A stretch of DNA of 64,000 bases from Billgrantia azerbaijanica (GCA_004551485.1 SBLD01000002.1:124001-188000), one strand, 5' to 3'; positions 15,042 through 24,719 are shown, numbered from the stretch's first letter. A program made the numbers and translations. The notes: generated by a model not told the origin, from the letters alone.

Positions 15042-16970
15042 TCATGAACGCGTGTGCGGATCGGCAGGCGCGACGCCGGGGTGCCTTGACGTCGAGAGGG
15101 CGATGACCTCGCCAACGATGATCAGCGTGGGCGGCAACGGACCGTCCTTGTCTGCCTGCTCCGGTAGCGACGCCAGGGTGCCGCGCCAGACGCGCTGCCG
15201 GGGCGTGGTGCCCTCCTGGATCAATGCGGCCGGCGTGTGCGAAGGGCAGCCGTGGTGAACCAGCTCCCGGCAGATGGTGCGCAGCTGGGCAAGGCCCATG
15301 TAGAACACCAGGGTCTGTCCCGGTCGGGCCAGCTCGGCCCAGGGCAAGGCCCGGGTTTCATCCTTCAGGTGGGCGGTGACGAAGCGCACCGAGTGCACGT
15401 GATCACGGTGGGTCAGGGGGATGCCGGCATAGCTGGCGCAGCCGGCGGCCGCCGTGATGCCGGGAACCACCTGCACCGGAATCCCGCGTGAGACCAGCCA
15501 CTCCTGCTCCTCGCCGCCCCGGCCGAAGATGAATGGATCGCCGCCCTTGAGGCGCAGCACGCGGTTACCTTCCCGGGCCAGTTGCAGCAGCGTGTCGTTG
15601 ATGGCCTCTTGAGACATCGTGTGATGGCCCTTGCGCTTGCCGACCGAGTGGCGCGTCACCTGCGGCGGCAGCAGCTCCAGGATGGGCGAGGAGACGAGAC
15701 TGTCATACAGCACGACATCGGCCTGCTGCATCATACGACGCGCACGCGTGGTGAGCAGTTCGGGATCGCCGGGACCGGCACCCACCAGCCAGACTTCACC
15801 CACCCGCTCCGCGGTCTGCGGCTCGTCCAGCCGGCACTCGACGGCGGAGGGCATGTCAGGGGCCGTGACACGGCCCGAGCGTGTCGCGAAGCCGTCCAGG
15901 GCCCGTTGCAAACGGCGCAGGTCGTGCCGGCTATCCGGGTCGAGGCGGCCGAGGCGCAGCAGGCCGTGCTGGTCATCGAGGCGAATGACGCGCAGCAGGA
16001 TGCCCTGGCGGGCACAGTGATCCTGCAGGGCGCTGGCGTCGGCATAGGGCATCGGCAGGCTGGAGAACAGCGGGGTGTGAACGGCGGGGCGAGCCAGGGT
16101 GTCCTGCAGTGGGGCCAGCAGGGCTGCCATGCAGTCGGCGGCGTGTCGCAAGGAGTGGCGCGCCTGCTGCTGCCAGCGGTGGTCAGCCAGTGCCTGAATG
16201 GCAATGGCCTGGGCCGGGCCATTGACGCTCCACGGACCGAGTGCTTGCTGCAGCCGCTCTCGCAAGGCAGGGGCTGCCGCGACGAAGCCGATGCGCAGAC
16301 CGGCGAGGCCGAAGAACTTGCCGAACGAACGCAGCACGATCATGTTGTCGCACCAGTGTTGCGGCAGCACGCTCCCGGCGGATTCCGGGTCGATGAAGGC
16401 CTCGTCGATGATCAGGTGGCAGCCCGGCGCCAGGCACCGTGCCCAGCGGGCCAGCTGGGCCGGGTCGAAGCGCAGCCCAGTGGGGTTGTTGGGGTTGATG
16501 ACGACCAGGTGGCGGTGGCCGTTCCGGGCCAGGGCGGCATCCAGCCATTCGCTGGCGGCCTGCCGGTCCAGGGCCGGATAGGCCTCACAGGTGCGGCCGG
16601 CGGCTTGCCACTGCTGGGCATGCTCGCGATAGCCGACGTCCGGCACCAGCACCGCCGCTTCCGGCAACACTCGGGGCAGTGCCTGGATGACCGGCTGTGA
16701 CCCGGCGGTGGCCAGCATTTCCGGATGGCCATAGTAGGCGGCGGCACTGGCGATCAATCGCGGATCGGGGTAGGGCAGCCGTTGCCAGGCGCTCGCCTCC
16801 GGTGTCGCGAAGGGGTAAGCAAAGGGGCTGATCCCGGTGGACAGGTCCAGCCACTCCTCCGGGGCCAGGCCATAGTGCCGGCTGGCCGTGTGCAGATCGC
16901 CGCCATGCAGGGTTGGATGATCCGCCACCGGCGGGTTTGCGGCATTCAGGTTCGTCAAAGGATCAGCCAT
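15042..16970 (-). CDS. Fusion of threonine-phosphate decarboxylase (CobC/CobD) and uroporphyrinogen-III methyltransferase (CobA)
   Basis: A 642-residue two-domain protein. Residues about 20-365 are a class-I PLP aminotransferase-fold decarboxylase: [13 protein letters not shown] near the N-terminus, NPNNPTG at 160-165 and the PLP lysine in [14 protein letters not shown] (Lys218). It makes (R)-1-amino-2-propanol phosphate or its non-phosphorylated form for the nucleotide-loop linker. Residues about 393-640 are an SAM methyltransferase: [12 protein letters not shown] (396-407), [13 protein letters not shown] (476-488) and [16 protein letters not shown]. That domain converts uroporphyrinogen III to precorrin-2, the first committed step. 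So one polypeptide holds an early ring step and a late side-chain step. It is the last gene of the chlID operon; its start lies inside a 32-codon frame that follows cobN. Confidence 0.9.
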   Translation of the reverse strand: MADPLTNLNAANPPVADHPTLHGGDLHTASRHYGLAPEEWLDLSTGISPFAYPFATPEASAWQRLPYPDPRLIASAAAYYGHPEMLATAGSQPVIQALPRVLPEAAVLVPDVGYREHAQQWQAAGRTCEAYPALDRQAASEWLDAALARNGHRHLVVINPNNPTGLRFDPAQLARWARCLAPGCHLIIDEAFIDPESAGSVLPQHWCDNMIVLRSFGKFFGLAGLRIGFVAAAPALRERLQQALGPWSVNGPAQAIAIQALADHRWQQQARHSLRHAADCMAALLAPLQDTLARPAVHTPLFSSLPMPYADASALQDHCARQGILLRVIRLDDQHGLLRLGRLDPDSRHDLRRLQRALDGFATRSGRVTAPDMPSAVECRLDEPQTAERVGEVWLVGAGPGDPELLTTRARRMMQQADVVLYDSLVSSPILELLPPQVTRHSVGKRKGHHTMSQEAINDTLLQLAREGNRVLRLKGGDPFIFGRGGEEQEWLVSRGIPVQVVPGITAAAGCASYAGIPLTHRDHVHSVRFVTAHLKDETRALPWAELARPGQTLVFYMGLAQLRTICRELVHHGCPSHTPAALIQEGTTPRQRVWRGTLASLPEQADKDGPLPPTLIIVGEVIALSTSRHPGVAPADPHTRS

Positions 16971-17053
16971 GGTCCCACCGTGCTAGTCAGCCAGATCAAA
17001 AGGGGCGCCGATGCCTCGTCGCCGGCCTGTCGGACGTAGCGGAAGGCCGTCAT
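16955..17053 (-). CDS. 32-residue hydrophobic ORF between cobN and cobC-cobA (tentative)
   Basis: Its ATG overlaps the cobN stop (ATGA) and its own TGA lies 14 bases inside the following gene, so it spans the whole 79-base gap. The peptide has a polar N-terminal half ([16 protein letters not shown]) and a hydrophobic C-terminal half ([16 protein letters not shown]) long enough for one membrane helix. I know no family for it. The fusion gene has only a weak GGGA near its ATG, so this frame could relay ribosomes. A small membrane protein is the other option. Confidence 0.35.
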   Translation of the reverse strand: MTAFRYVRQAGDEASAPLLIWLTSTVGPWLIL

Positions 17054-20000
17054 GCGCCGCGGCCCTCGGCCGCCTCGTCGAGGGCCAGCAGCAGTTCGCG
17101 CAGCGCCTCGGCGTGCGAGCCCGGCTCCCGCCACAGGCCGCGCTGTGCGGCCTCCAGCAGACGCTCCGCCATGTCTTCCAGCGCGGTGACATTGTGGCGC
17201 TCCAGGAAGGCGCGGTTGTCCGCGTCCAGTACCAGGGTGTCGGTGATCTGGCGGTACTGGTGATCGTCGATCAGGTCCGTCGTGGCGTCATAGGCGAACA
17301 GGAAGTCGACGGTGGCGGCCATTTCGAAGGCGCCCTTGTAGCCATGCTCGCGCATGGCGCCTATCCATTTGGGGTTGAGCACCCTGGCGCGCACCACCCG
17401 GTTCAGCTCCTCCTTGAGGGTGCGAATGCGCGGGGCCGCCGGGTTGGCATGGTCGGCATGATAGGTGGCGGGCAGCTTGCCGCTCAGGGCGCGCGCGGCA
17501 TTCGCCATGCCGCCCTGGAACTGGTAGTAGGTGGCGGAGTCCAGCAGGTCATGCTCGCGGTTGTCCTGGTTCTGTACCACGGCATCCAGGCGGGCCATCT
17601 GGTGCTCCAGGGCGGACCGGGCCGGTACCCCGTCACCGGGCGTCTGGCCATAGGCGTGGCTGCCGGTTTCCAGCCAGGCGTCGGCCAGGTCGTCCGCCTG
17701 CTGCCAGCGGCCGCTGTCCAGCAGACGGTCGAGGCCGGTACCGTAGGCCCCCGGCTGGGTGCCGAACACCCGATAGCTGGCCTGGCGAAAGGCGTCGTCG
17801 CGGTCCATGCCCTCGGCCATCAGCGCTTCCTGGCGCGCCTGGACATGGGCGCGGATACGGTTGCCCGAGCCCGGTTCCTCGTATTCGGCGATTGCCTGCA
17901 CGGCGCGATCGAACAGGCGAATGACGTTGGGGAAGGCATCGCGGAAGAAGCCGGACACGCGCAGGGTCACGTCCACCCGCGGAAAGGCCAGCTGCATGGC
18001 GGGCACCACCAGGATGTCCATCACGCGGTTGGAGCCTGGTGCCCAGATGGGACGCACGCCCATCAGCGCCAGGGCCTGGGCGATGTCGTCACCACCCGTG
18101 CGCATGGTGGCGGTACCCCACACCGACAGCCCGAGACGGCGAGGGAAGTCGCCGTGCTCCTGCAGGTGCCGTTCGACCAACGCCTGTGCCGACTGCTGAC
18201 CCAGCGCCCAGGCGGCGGGCGAGGGAATGGCGCGGCTGTCGACGGTGTAGAAGTTGCGCCCGGTGGGCAGGGTATCCAGCCGGCCGCGACTGGGCGCGCC
18301 GCTGGGGCCGGGTGGCACGAAACGCCCTGCCAGGCCGTCGAGCAGCGACTGTATCTCCTGAATGGCGCTGGTGTGCAGGGCAGGCAGCAGGGCGTCTCGC
18401 GCCCACCGGCACTGTCGTGCCGTCAACGGCCAGCGCTCTGCCAGGGCAGCGAGGTCACCGTCGGCGAGCACCTGCTCGTGCATGAGTCGGCAGGCGAGCT
18501 GCTCGAGACGCTCGCGGGTGTCGGCCGTGCTGCGCCAGGGCGCGGCGTCCTGCTCGAGCAGGACCGCCGGGCGCGGACCGTCCCAGGGTTGGGGGCCGGA
18601 GGCCAGCGGGTCGAAGAGCATGCCGTCGGCCTGCGTCAGGCCCAGGTCATCGCTCAGGTTGTGCAGCAATCCCCGCTGTTCGGGCGCATCGCCGCGCGGC
18701 AGGCGCAGCAGGGCCACCAGGCTCTCGGCCAGCCGCTCCGGGCCGGGCAGGGTGCCCAGGACATGCAGGCCGTGCCGGATCTGGGCCTCCTTGATGTCGC
18801 ACAGGTAGGCATCGAGTTCGTTCAACAGGGTCTCGGCATCCGCCGTGGACGGGTCCTCGACCCCGCTGAGTTCATGGCCGATACCGCTCTCCTGCAGGTG
18901 CTCCAGGATGGCCCGGCGCAGCCACTCCTCGCGGCGCCGGTCCAGCCCGCTGGCCTGGTAGTACTCGTCCACCAGCCCCTCGAGCCGGCTCAGCTCGCCG
19001 TAGGTCTCGGCCCGGGCCAGCGGTGGCATCAGATGGTCGATGATCACCGCCTGGGCGCGCCGCTTGGCCTGGGCGCCTTCCCCCGGGTCGTTGACGATGA
19101 AGGGATAGAAATGCGGCATGGGGCCGAGCGCAATGTCGGGCCAGCAGGCCGCCGACAGTGCCGTGCCCTTGCCGGGAAGCCATTCCAGGTTGCCGTGCTT
19201 GCCGATATGGATGACGGCGTCGACCCGGTAGTGGTGGCGCAGCCAGAAGTAGAAGGCCAGGTAGCCGTGCGGCGGTACCAGCTCCGCATCGTGGTAGGTG
19301 GCTTCCAGGTCGATGCCGAAGCCGCGGGCGGGCTGGATGCCGACGAAGGTCTCGCCGAGTCGGATGCCCGCGATCATCAGGCGGCCCTGCCGGCAGGCGG
19401 GGTCCTGGTCCGGGGCTCCCCAGCGCGCCAGGACCGCCTCGCGGCAGGCGGCCGGCAGCTGCTCGAAGTGGCGCTGGTAGTCCGCCAGGTCCAGGCTCTG
19501 CCAGCAGGGGCGCAGGACACGGGTCCCCGGGTCGTTGGTCACGGCACCCTGCAGGGCATCGATCAGCGCGTCGCTGTCATCGGGCAGGTCGGACAGGGGG
19601 TACCCTGCCCGTTGCAGGGCTTCCAGCAGATTGACCGTGGAGGCCAGCGTATCCAGACCGACGCCGTTGCCGATGCGGCCCTCCGAGGTGGGGTAGTTGG
19701 CGAGTATCAGGGCCAGTCGCTTCTCGGCGTTCGGCTTGGTGCGCAGGGCGCAGAAGCGGCGTGCCAGCTCGGCGACGAAGGCCGTGCGTTCGATGTGGGG
19801 TTCGTGACGGATCACCGGCAGCTGGCAGCGTGCGCTGTAGTGGGTCTGGGTCTTGAAGCCGACGGTGCGAGTGATGATGCGGCCATCCATTTCCGGCAGC
19901 ACCACCTGCATGGCTACGTCCCGGCTGCGCAGCCCCCCCGGCTGCTCCTGCCAGTCCTCGGCGGCGCTGCTCGCCAGCACCAGCTGCAGCACCGCCGGGC

Positions 20001-20880
20001 GGCCCGAGAACACGGCGGCATCCTCGCCCTCGGTATGGCCCAGCTCGCGCCCGGGCACGCGGTTGATGGCGAAGCCGGTGGTGTTCAACACCAGGATGGC
20101 GCCGCTGCGCTCGATCAGGCCGTTGATTGCCCGGCGGCAGTCGTCCTCCTTCAGGGAGGTGAGTGCCACGGCCAGGACGTCCACTTCCTGGGCGTCCAGC
20201 GCCGCGATGAGGGCGTCGATGACGGCGGTATTGGCGCCCTGGAAGTGGCTGCGGTAGAACAGCAGCAGGCAGACCGGGCGGTGCTCCCGGCGCGCGGCCT
20301 GCCACTCGCTCAGCGACCACTGGTGACCGCCGCGGCGGTACAGCAGCCAGGGGGGCAGGGGGCGGGGTTCCTGCCATGGCGTCGGCCGGTCCAGGTGCTG
20401 GTCGGCCAGGTAGCGCAGCATCTGTTCGGCATTCTCCGTGCCGCCTTCGCGCAGGTAGCGCCAGATGCGCCAGGCGGTGTCCGGCGGCACGCTGGAACCG
20501 GTCAGCAGATCGTCGTCCGGCGTGTCGCAGCCGGGCACCAGGATGAGCTGGCGCTCTTCGCGTTCCTCGGCCCAGGCCAGCAACTGTTCATGCCCGTAGG
20601 GCCAGTACGACTGGCCGCCGAGCAGGGAGACGACCACCAGGCGCGCGCCACTCAGCACCCGCTCATGGTAGAGATCGAACGCCGCCGGTTTCACCAGGTG
20701 CATCCAGTTGGCCAGGCGCAGGGAGGGAAAACCGTCCGGCATCCGCTCGGCGGCCTCGGCCAGCGCCGACAGGCTGCTGTCGGCGGCGGACAGGATCACC
20801 AGGTCGCCGGGCGTCTGCTCCAGGTCGATGATGCCCTCGTCATCGACGAAACCGCCGGGACGGGCCGCGAAAAGGTGCAT
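17050..20880 (-). CDS. cobN: Aerobic cobaltochelatase large subunit CobN
   Basis: A 1276-residue CobN, the usual length, with no signal peptide and no C-terminal helix. N-terminal segments GGQSYWPYGHEQL and LFYRSHFQGANTAVIDAL and the central HIGKHGNLEWLPGKG and VNDPGEGAQAKRRAQAVIIDHL are typical of the family. It binds hydrogenobyrinic acid a,c-diamide and inserts Co2+ together with an AAA+ ATPase, which here must be the ChlI/ChlD-type protein of the same operon. Its ATG overlaps the cobW stop and its TGA overlaps the 32-codon ORF. A long open frame on the opposite strand is a GC-rich shadow. Confidence 0.95.
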   Translation of the reverse strand: MHLFAARPGGFVDDEGIIDLEQTPGDLVILSAADSSLSALAEAAERMPDGFPSLRLANWMHLVKPAAFDLYHERVLSGARLVVVSLLGGQSYWPYGHEQLLAWAEEREERQLILVPGCDTPDDDLLTGSSVPPDTAWRIWRYLREGGTENAEQMLRYLADQHLDRPTPWQEPRPLPPWLLYRRGGHQWSLSEWQAARREHRPVCLLLFYRSHFQGANTAVIDALIAALDAQEVDVLAVALTSLKEDDCRRAINGLIERSGAILVLNTTGFAINRVPGRELGHTEGEDAAVFSGRPAVLQLVLASSAAEDWQEQPGGLRSRDVAMQVVLPEMDGRIITRTVGFKTQTHYSARCQLPVIRHEPHIERTAFVAELARRFCALRTKPNAEKRLALILANYPTSEGRIGNGVGLDTLASTVNLLEALQRAGYPLSDLPDDSDALIDALQGAVTNDPGTRVLRPCWQSLDLADYQRHFEQLPAACREAVLARWGAPDQDPACRQGRLMIAGIRLGETFVGIQPARGFGIDLEATYHDAELVPPHGYLAFYFWLRHHYRVDAVIHIGKHGNLEWLPGKGTALSAACWPDIALGPMPHFYPFIVNDPGEGAQAKRRAQAVIIDHLMPPLARAETYGELSRLEGLVDEYYQASGLDRRREEWLRRAILEHLQESGIGHELSGVEDPSTADAETLLNELDAYLCDIKEAQIRHGLHVLGTLPGPERLAESLVALLRLPRGDAPEQRGLLHNLSDDLGLTQADGMLFDPLASGPQPWDGPRPAVLLEQDAAPWRSTADTRERLEQLACRLMHEQVLADGDLAALAERWPLTARQCRWARDALLPALHTSAIQEIQSLLDGLAGRFVPPGPSGAPSRGRLDTLPTGRNFYTVDSRAIPSPAAWALGQQSAQALVERHLQEHGDFPRRLGLSVWGTATMRTGGDDIAQALALMGVRPIWAPGSNRVMDILVVPAMQLAFPRVDVTLRVSGFFRDAFPNVIRLFDRAVQAIAEYEEPGSGNRIRAHVQARQEALMAEGMDRDDAFRQASYRVFGTQPGAYGTGLDRLLDSGRWQQADDLADAWLETGSHAYGQTPGDGVPARSALEHQMARLDAVVQNQDNREHDLLDSATYYQFQGGMANAARALSGKLPATYHADHANPAAPRIRTLKEELNRVVRARVLNPKWIGAMREHGYKGAFEMAATVDFLFAYDATTDLIDDHQYRQITDTLVLDADNRAFLERHNVTALEDMAERLLEAAQRGLWREPGSHAEALRELLLALDEAAEGRGA

Positions 20881-21980
20881 CAGATCACCCGGTCGGCGAT
20901 GCAGTCGCTCAGGCGTGCGCGGAGACGTTCGTTGTCCAGATCCCGGCCGATCAGCACCAGCCGGGTCTGGCGCGCTTCCTCATCGTGCCAGAAGCGGTCG
21001 AAATAGGTCTCCAGCCGTCGGCCGACGGCCTGGACCACCTGGCGCATCGGCTTGCCGGGCAGGGCGGCGAATCCCTTGGCGCGATAGATGGTGAACTCTT
21101 CCAGCAGCGCCTGCAGGGTCCGGGTCAGCGCTTCGCCATCGACCTCGTCGAGGGTGACGGTGCAGGTGTCGAAATGGTCGTGGGCGTGGTCGTGGTGGGC
21201 GCCGGCGGCATGGTGCCGATCGTGGTGGTTGTCGATCGCGTCGATGCTCTCTTCGCTGGCGGCGCCGATGCCGAGCAGCGCCTCCAGGCTGGCCGGGTCG
21301 TGGCGGAAGGTATCGTGCGCCACGAACACGGCGCTGACGTGTTTTGGCAGGCGCTCGTGGAGGACCGCCTCGACGCGTTGGCGTTGCGCGGCCGAGAGCA
21401 GGTCGCTCTTGGTGACCAGCACCAGGTCCGCCGTGTCCAGCTGATCATCCAGCAGCTCGCGCAGGCTGGGGTCGTGATCCAGGTTCTCATCGGCCTGGCG
21501 CTGGGCCTCCACGCGCTCGACGTCCGCGGCATAGCGGCCGTCGGCCACGGCGGGCCCGTCCACCACGGTGATGATGGCGTCCACCGTGCAGTGGCGCTTG
21601 ATGTCGGGCCAGTTGAAGGCCTGGACCAGCGGCTTGGGCAGGGCCAGGCCGCTGGTCTCGATCAGGATGTGGTCGATGCTGTCGCGCCGTGCCACCAGGC
21701 GCTTCATGACGGGCAGGAACTCCTCTTCCACGGTGCAGCAGATGCAGCCGTTGGGCAGCTCGTACAGGCTGCCGTCATCGCTTGCCTGGCCGTCTTGCTC
21801 CTCGCAGCCCAGGGCGCAGCCGCGCAGCAGGTCGGAGTCGATGTCCTGCTCGCCGAACTCGTTCATGATCACGGCAATGCGCTTGCCGGTGACCTGCTGC
21901 AGGATATTGGCCAGCAAGGTGGTCTTGCCGCTGCCGAGAAAACCGGTGACGACCGTGGCGGGAATCTTGTCTAGCTGCAT
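20880..21980 (-). CDS. cobW: CobW, G3E-family GTPase metallochaperone
   Basis: A 366-residue G3E GTPase. Walker [10 protein letters not shown] (about residues 12-20), the metal-binding CxCC motif in [12 protein letters not shown] (about 76-87), [10 protein letters not shown], and NKxD-like TKSD in [11 protein letters not shown] histidine-rich insert follows ([18 protein letters not shown], about 256-273), and the CobW C-terminal domain comes last. It is thought to deliver Co2+ to CobN. The start was chosen for its GGAAGG site and family N-terminus; an ATG 48 bases upstream is less likely. It lies 96 bases after cobO and overlaps cobN. Confidence 0.93.
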   Translation of the reverse strand: MQLDKIPATVVTGFLGSGKTTLLANILQQVTGKRIAVIMNEFGEQDIDSDLLRGCALGCEEQDGQASDDGSLYELPNGCICCTVEEEFLPVMKRLVARRDSIDHILIETSGLALPKPLVQAFNWPDIKRHCTVDAIITVVDGPAVADGRYAADVERVEAQRQADENLDHDPSLRELLDDQLDTADLVLVTKSDLLSAAQRQRVEAVLHERLPKHVSAVFVAHDTFRHDPASLEALLGIGAASEESIDAIDNHHDRHHAAGAHHDHAHDHFDTCTVTLDEVDGEALTRTLQALLEEFTIYRAKGFAALPGKPMRQVVQAVGRRLETYFDRFWHDEEARQTRLVLIGRDLDNERLRARLSDCIADRVI

Positions 21981-22076
21981 GGGAAACCTTCCGAAGCGTT
22001 GTCGGTAACGGCCGCCGCCGTCCCCCATCGAGAGGGGAGCGCAGGGGCGACGGCATGGGAGACGGCGTGGAGAGTG

Positions 22077-22670
22077 TCAGAACTCGACGCCCGCCTGGGC
22101 CTTCACGCCGAGCTGGAAGGCGTGGCGATCGTTGTTCACCGTGCTGATGGTGTCGGCGATGTCTTGCAGCGGCTGGGCCATGGTGCGGCCGGTGATGATG
22201 ACCGTCTGGTGGCGTGGGCGACTGCGCAGGGCCTCGATGACCGGCTCGATGTCCAGGTAGTCGTACTTGAACATGTAGCTCATCTCGTCGAAGACCAGCA
22301 GTTGATAACGGTCATCGCGCAGCCGGTCGCTGGCCAGTTCCCAGGCGGCGCGGGCCGCTGCGATGTCCTGGTCGCGGTCTTGCGTTTCCCAGGTGAAGCC
22401 CTGGCCCGCCACATGCCAGTCGACCCGTTCATGGTCTTGGAAGAACAGCGACTCGCCGGTGGTGCGCCGCCCCTTGATGAACTGCACCACGGCACAGCGG
22501 TGGCCGTGGCCCAGGGCGCGAGCCAGGGTGCCGAAGGCGGAGCTGCTCTTGCCCTTGCCGTTGCCGCGCAGCAGGATCAGCACGCCGCGCTCCTCTTGAG
22601 CCTCGGCAATGCGGGTGTCCACCACGGTTTTCTTGCGCTGCATGCGATGGCGATGGGTGTTGTCGTTCAT
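22077..22670 (-). CDS. cobO: Cob(I)alamin / cob(I)yrinate a,c-diamide adenosyltransferase CobO (BtuR)
   Basis: A 197-residue P-loop adenosyltransferase: LLRGNGKGKSSSAFG (P-loop, about residues 31-45), VVQFIKGRRTTGE, LVFDEMSYMFKYDYLD and TGRTMAQPL. It transfers the 5'-deoxyadenosyl group of ATP to the corrin cobalt. The ATG overlaps the chlID stop (ATGA), so the two are translated together. Start fixed by this overlap and by the usual family length. Confidence 0.95.
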   Translation of the reverse strand: MNDNTHRHRMQRKKTVVDTRIAEAQEERGVLILLRGNGKGKSSSAFGTLARALGHGHRCAVVQFIKGRRTTGESLFFQDHERVDWHVAGQGFTWETQDRDQDIAAARAAWELASDRLRDDRYQLLVFDEMSYMFKYDYLDIEPVIEALRSRPRHQTVIITGRTMAQPLQDIADTISTVNNDRHAFQLGVKAQAGVEF

Positions 22671-24370
22671 GTGGCCTCCAGGGTGGGCAGGGTTAGGCGG
22701 GAAGCGCCGAGGTGGTGGGCCAGCTCCCGGGTGCGGCCGCGCTTGACGACGCCGTCTTCCACGTCGACGACCACGCAGTCGTCGAAGGTCGGCAGCGTGG
22801 CCAGGGATTCCCGCGTACGGCCGTCGGTGATGATCCAGGTGCGGATGTGCAGGCCGGGGTGGCGCCGCCGCCACCGGCGCACCAGCTCGGCGGCGTGGGT
22901 CAGGGCGGCACGCAGCGGGGTGCCGCCGCCGCCGGTCCAGGTCGCCAGTCGCGAGGCAAGCCGCTTGGGAGCCCGCTGGCGGGGCAGCAGGGTCTGTACC
23001 CGGTCATTGCCGAAGCCGAGCACGGCCAGCTGCTCGCGTGCCCGGTAGGCGCGATGGGCCAACTGTTCCACTGCCCCCTTGGCACGTCCGAACAACTGCT
23101 GACGCAGGGTCGAGCCGGAGGTGTCGATCAGTACCAGGTGCAACCAGGGCTGGCCGCTGCGCTGCTTGCGAAAGCGCCACTGGCGGGGCGGCCAGCGGCC
23201 GTGGTTGGCCACTAGGGTGGCGAACCAGTCGGGATGACGGCTTTCCCGGTCGCCGGCATGCGTGCCCGCCCCCTGCCGGCCTCGGCGCCGCCCGGCCTCC
23301 AGGGGCGCCTGTGCAGGGGGGCGGGACGGCGTGATCGGAGCCGAAGGCGTGTCGGGCAGGGTCACCGCCACGCTGGCCTGGGGCTCGGGGGGCATGGCCC
23401 CCCAGTCATTGCCAGGGGGGTGTCCCGTACCAGAGCCGTTTCCGCCGCCCTGGCTGTCTCCGGCCGGTGGAGGGGGGGGCGGCTCGGCCGGTGCGTCGGC
23501 GTTGCGGCGGTGGTCCAGCACCCAGGGTTCCACGGCGTCCACATCGGCCTGCGTCACGTGGCGGCGACCTTGCCAGGCGGCATGGGCCAGAGCCGCCTGC
23601 AGCCAGACGATGTCGGCGCGCACGCCGTCGACGCCGGCGGCTTCGCAGCGTTCGGCGATGGTGCGGTAGATGGCGTCGTCGGCGCGAGTGTCGACCAGCC
23701 GTGAGCGGGCGGCGGCGATGTCGTGCTGCAGGGCTTGCTGCTCGGGGGCAACGTCCGCCAGGAAGGCCAGGGGATCGCGCTCGAAGGTCTCCCGGCGGCG
23801 GACGATGGCCACGCGCTCCGCCACCGTGGGGCGGCTGTCGAGTTGCACCGACAGGCCGAAGCGGTCGAGCAGTTGCGGACGCAGTTCGCCTTCATCGGGA
23901 TTCATGGTGCCGATCAACAGGAAGCGCGCCTCGTGGGTATGGCTGATGCCGTCGCGCTCCACGCTGTGGATGCCGCGGGCGGCGGTATCCAGCAGCAGAT
24001 CCACCAGCGCGTCCGCCAGCAAGTTGACCTCGTCCACGTAGAGAATGCCGCCGTTGGCCCTGGCCAGCAGTCCCGGGCGGTAGGCCAGCGAGCGGTCGTC
24101 GAGTGCCCGCTGCAGGTCCAGCGTGCCGACCAGGCGGTCTTCGGTGGCGCCCAGGGGCAGGTTGACGAAGGGTGCACTGGCGCCTGCCTCGCCGCCTGGC
24201 AGGATGTCCGCCAGACCGCGGGCGAGGGTCGACTTGGCGCTGCCGCGCGGGCCGCTGATCAGTACGCCACCGACGTGCGGGTTGACGGCATTGAGGATGA
24301 GCGCGGTCTTCAGGGCCTCCTGGCCCACCACGGCGCTGAATGGATAGTCGGGTCTGAGTGCGGCCGTCAT
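22667..24370 (-). CDS. ChlI-ChlD-type chelatase ATPase subunit (fused I and D modules)
   Basis: A 567-residue protein. Residues about 8-320 are an AAA+ module like ChlI/BchI: Walker A ISGPRGSAKST, sensor region LLIGTMNPDEGELRPQLLDRF. A proline/glycine-rich linker follows (about 320-400). Residues about 410-567 are a von Willebrand A domain as in ChlD, with the MIDAS motif LVLIDTSGSTLRQQ and the TGGGGTPLRAAL loop. In pseudomonads such proteins accompany CobN in place of CobS/CobT, so it is the likely ATPase partner for cobalt insertion. Its ATG overlaps the stop of a 27-codon leader ORF and no own ribosome-binding site is visible. Confidence 0.9.
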   Translation of the reverse strand: MTAALRPDYPFSAVVGQEALKTALILNAVNPHVGGVLISGPRGSAKSTLARGLADILPGGEAGASAPFVNLPLGATEDRLVGTLDLQRALDDRSLAYRPGLLARANGGILYVDEVNLLADALVDLLLDTAARGIHSVERDGISHTHEARFLLIGTMNPDEGELRPQLLDRFGLSVQLDSRPTVAERVAIVRRRETFERDPLAFLADVAPEQQALQHDIAAARSRLVDTRADDAIYRTIAERCEAAGVDGVRADIVWLQAALAHAAWQGRRHVTQADVDAVEPWVLDHRRNADAPAEPPPPPPAGDSQGGGNGSGTGHPPGNDWGAMPPEPQASVAVTLPDTPSAPITPSRPPAQAPLEAGRRRGRQGAGTHAGDRESRHPDWFATLVANHGRWPPRQWRFRKQRSGQPWLHLVLIDTSGSTLRQQLFGRAKGAVEQLAHRAYRAREQLAVLGFGNDRVQTLLPRQRAPKRLASRLATWTGGGGTPLRAALTHAAELVRRWRRRHPGLHIRTWIITDGRTRESLATLPTFDDCVVVDVEDGVVKRGRTRELAHHLGASRLTLPTLEAT

Positions 24371-24450
24371 GGGGTGAGTGCCCGTGAAGTCTCGGACACA
24401 ATAGCACCCGACGGCATGGCCGCCGCCTGGCGGAAGATGCACGAAAGCAT
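24367..24450 (-). CDS. 27-residue leader ORF translationally coupled to chlID
   Basis: The start ATG is preceded by GGAGG, 11 bases away, directly after the riboswitch hairpin. The frame of 27 codons (MLSCIFRQAAAMPSGAIV...) ends in a TGA that overlaps the chlID ATG (ATGA). chlID itself has no ribosome-binding site, so its translation probably depends on this ORF. A related ORF with the shared core QAAxAMP follows the sister riboswitch at 33474-33584. The peptide sequence shows no domain. The relay role is inference; the geometry is directly visible. Confidence 0.5.
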   Translation of the reverse strand: MLSCIFRQAAAMPSGAIVSETSRALTP

Positions 24451-24462
24451 GGTGACGAATTC

Positions 24463-24500
24463 CTCCGGTACCCACCGTACCGTGTCAGGATCGTGAGTGA
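24463..24500 (-). promoter_or_regulatory. Riboswitch expression-platform hairpin
   Basis: On the minus strand the aptamer is followed by GATCCTGACACGGTACGGTGG and GTACC, giving a CGGTAC/GTACCG hairpin just ahead of the GGAGG site of the leader ORF. There is no T-run, which points to control of translation. A nearly identical segment follows the second copy at 33601-33633. Confidence 0.5.
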
Positions 24501-24680
24501 GCGAGCGGGCCGGTCTTCGGGCTCGGGAGGGCATGGCGCGCAAGGGCACCATGCCGTGCCTGCACCTTCCCGGTGATGCGTCACCAGTGGTCTTTGCAGG
24601 CTACTTCCCATTACCGATGCGGGGGCAGCGATGGAATTGGCGACGCCTCGGCGCCACTGCACCATACTTCCCGATTATCC
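24501..24680 (-). ncRNA. Cobalamin riboswitch of the chlID-cobO-cobW-cobN-cobCA operon
   Basis: The minus strand shows the aptamer elements in order: AATCGGGAAGTATGGTGCAG, CGCTGCCCCCGCATCGGTAA, TGGGAAGTAGCC, GACCACTGGTG, CACCGGGAAGGTGCAGG and AGCCCGAAGACCGGCCCGC. Adenosylcobalamin should repress the operon. The sequence is nearly the same as that at 33634-33817. Confidence 0.92.
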
Positions 24681-24719
24681 CCCGTGGCGATCGGGGGCAC
24701 CTGCTCGGTGTATTCGGCC

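Noticed and set aside
17011-21006. A 1331-codon open frame antisense to cobN.
   Set aside because: Same cause; the composition is repetitive and there is no recognisable domain.
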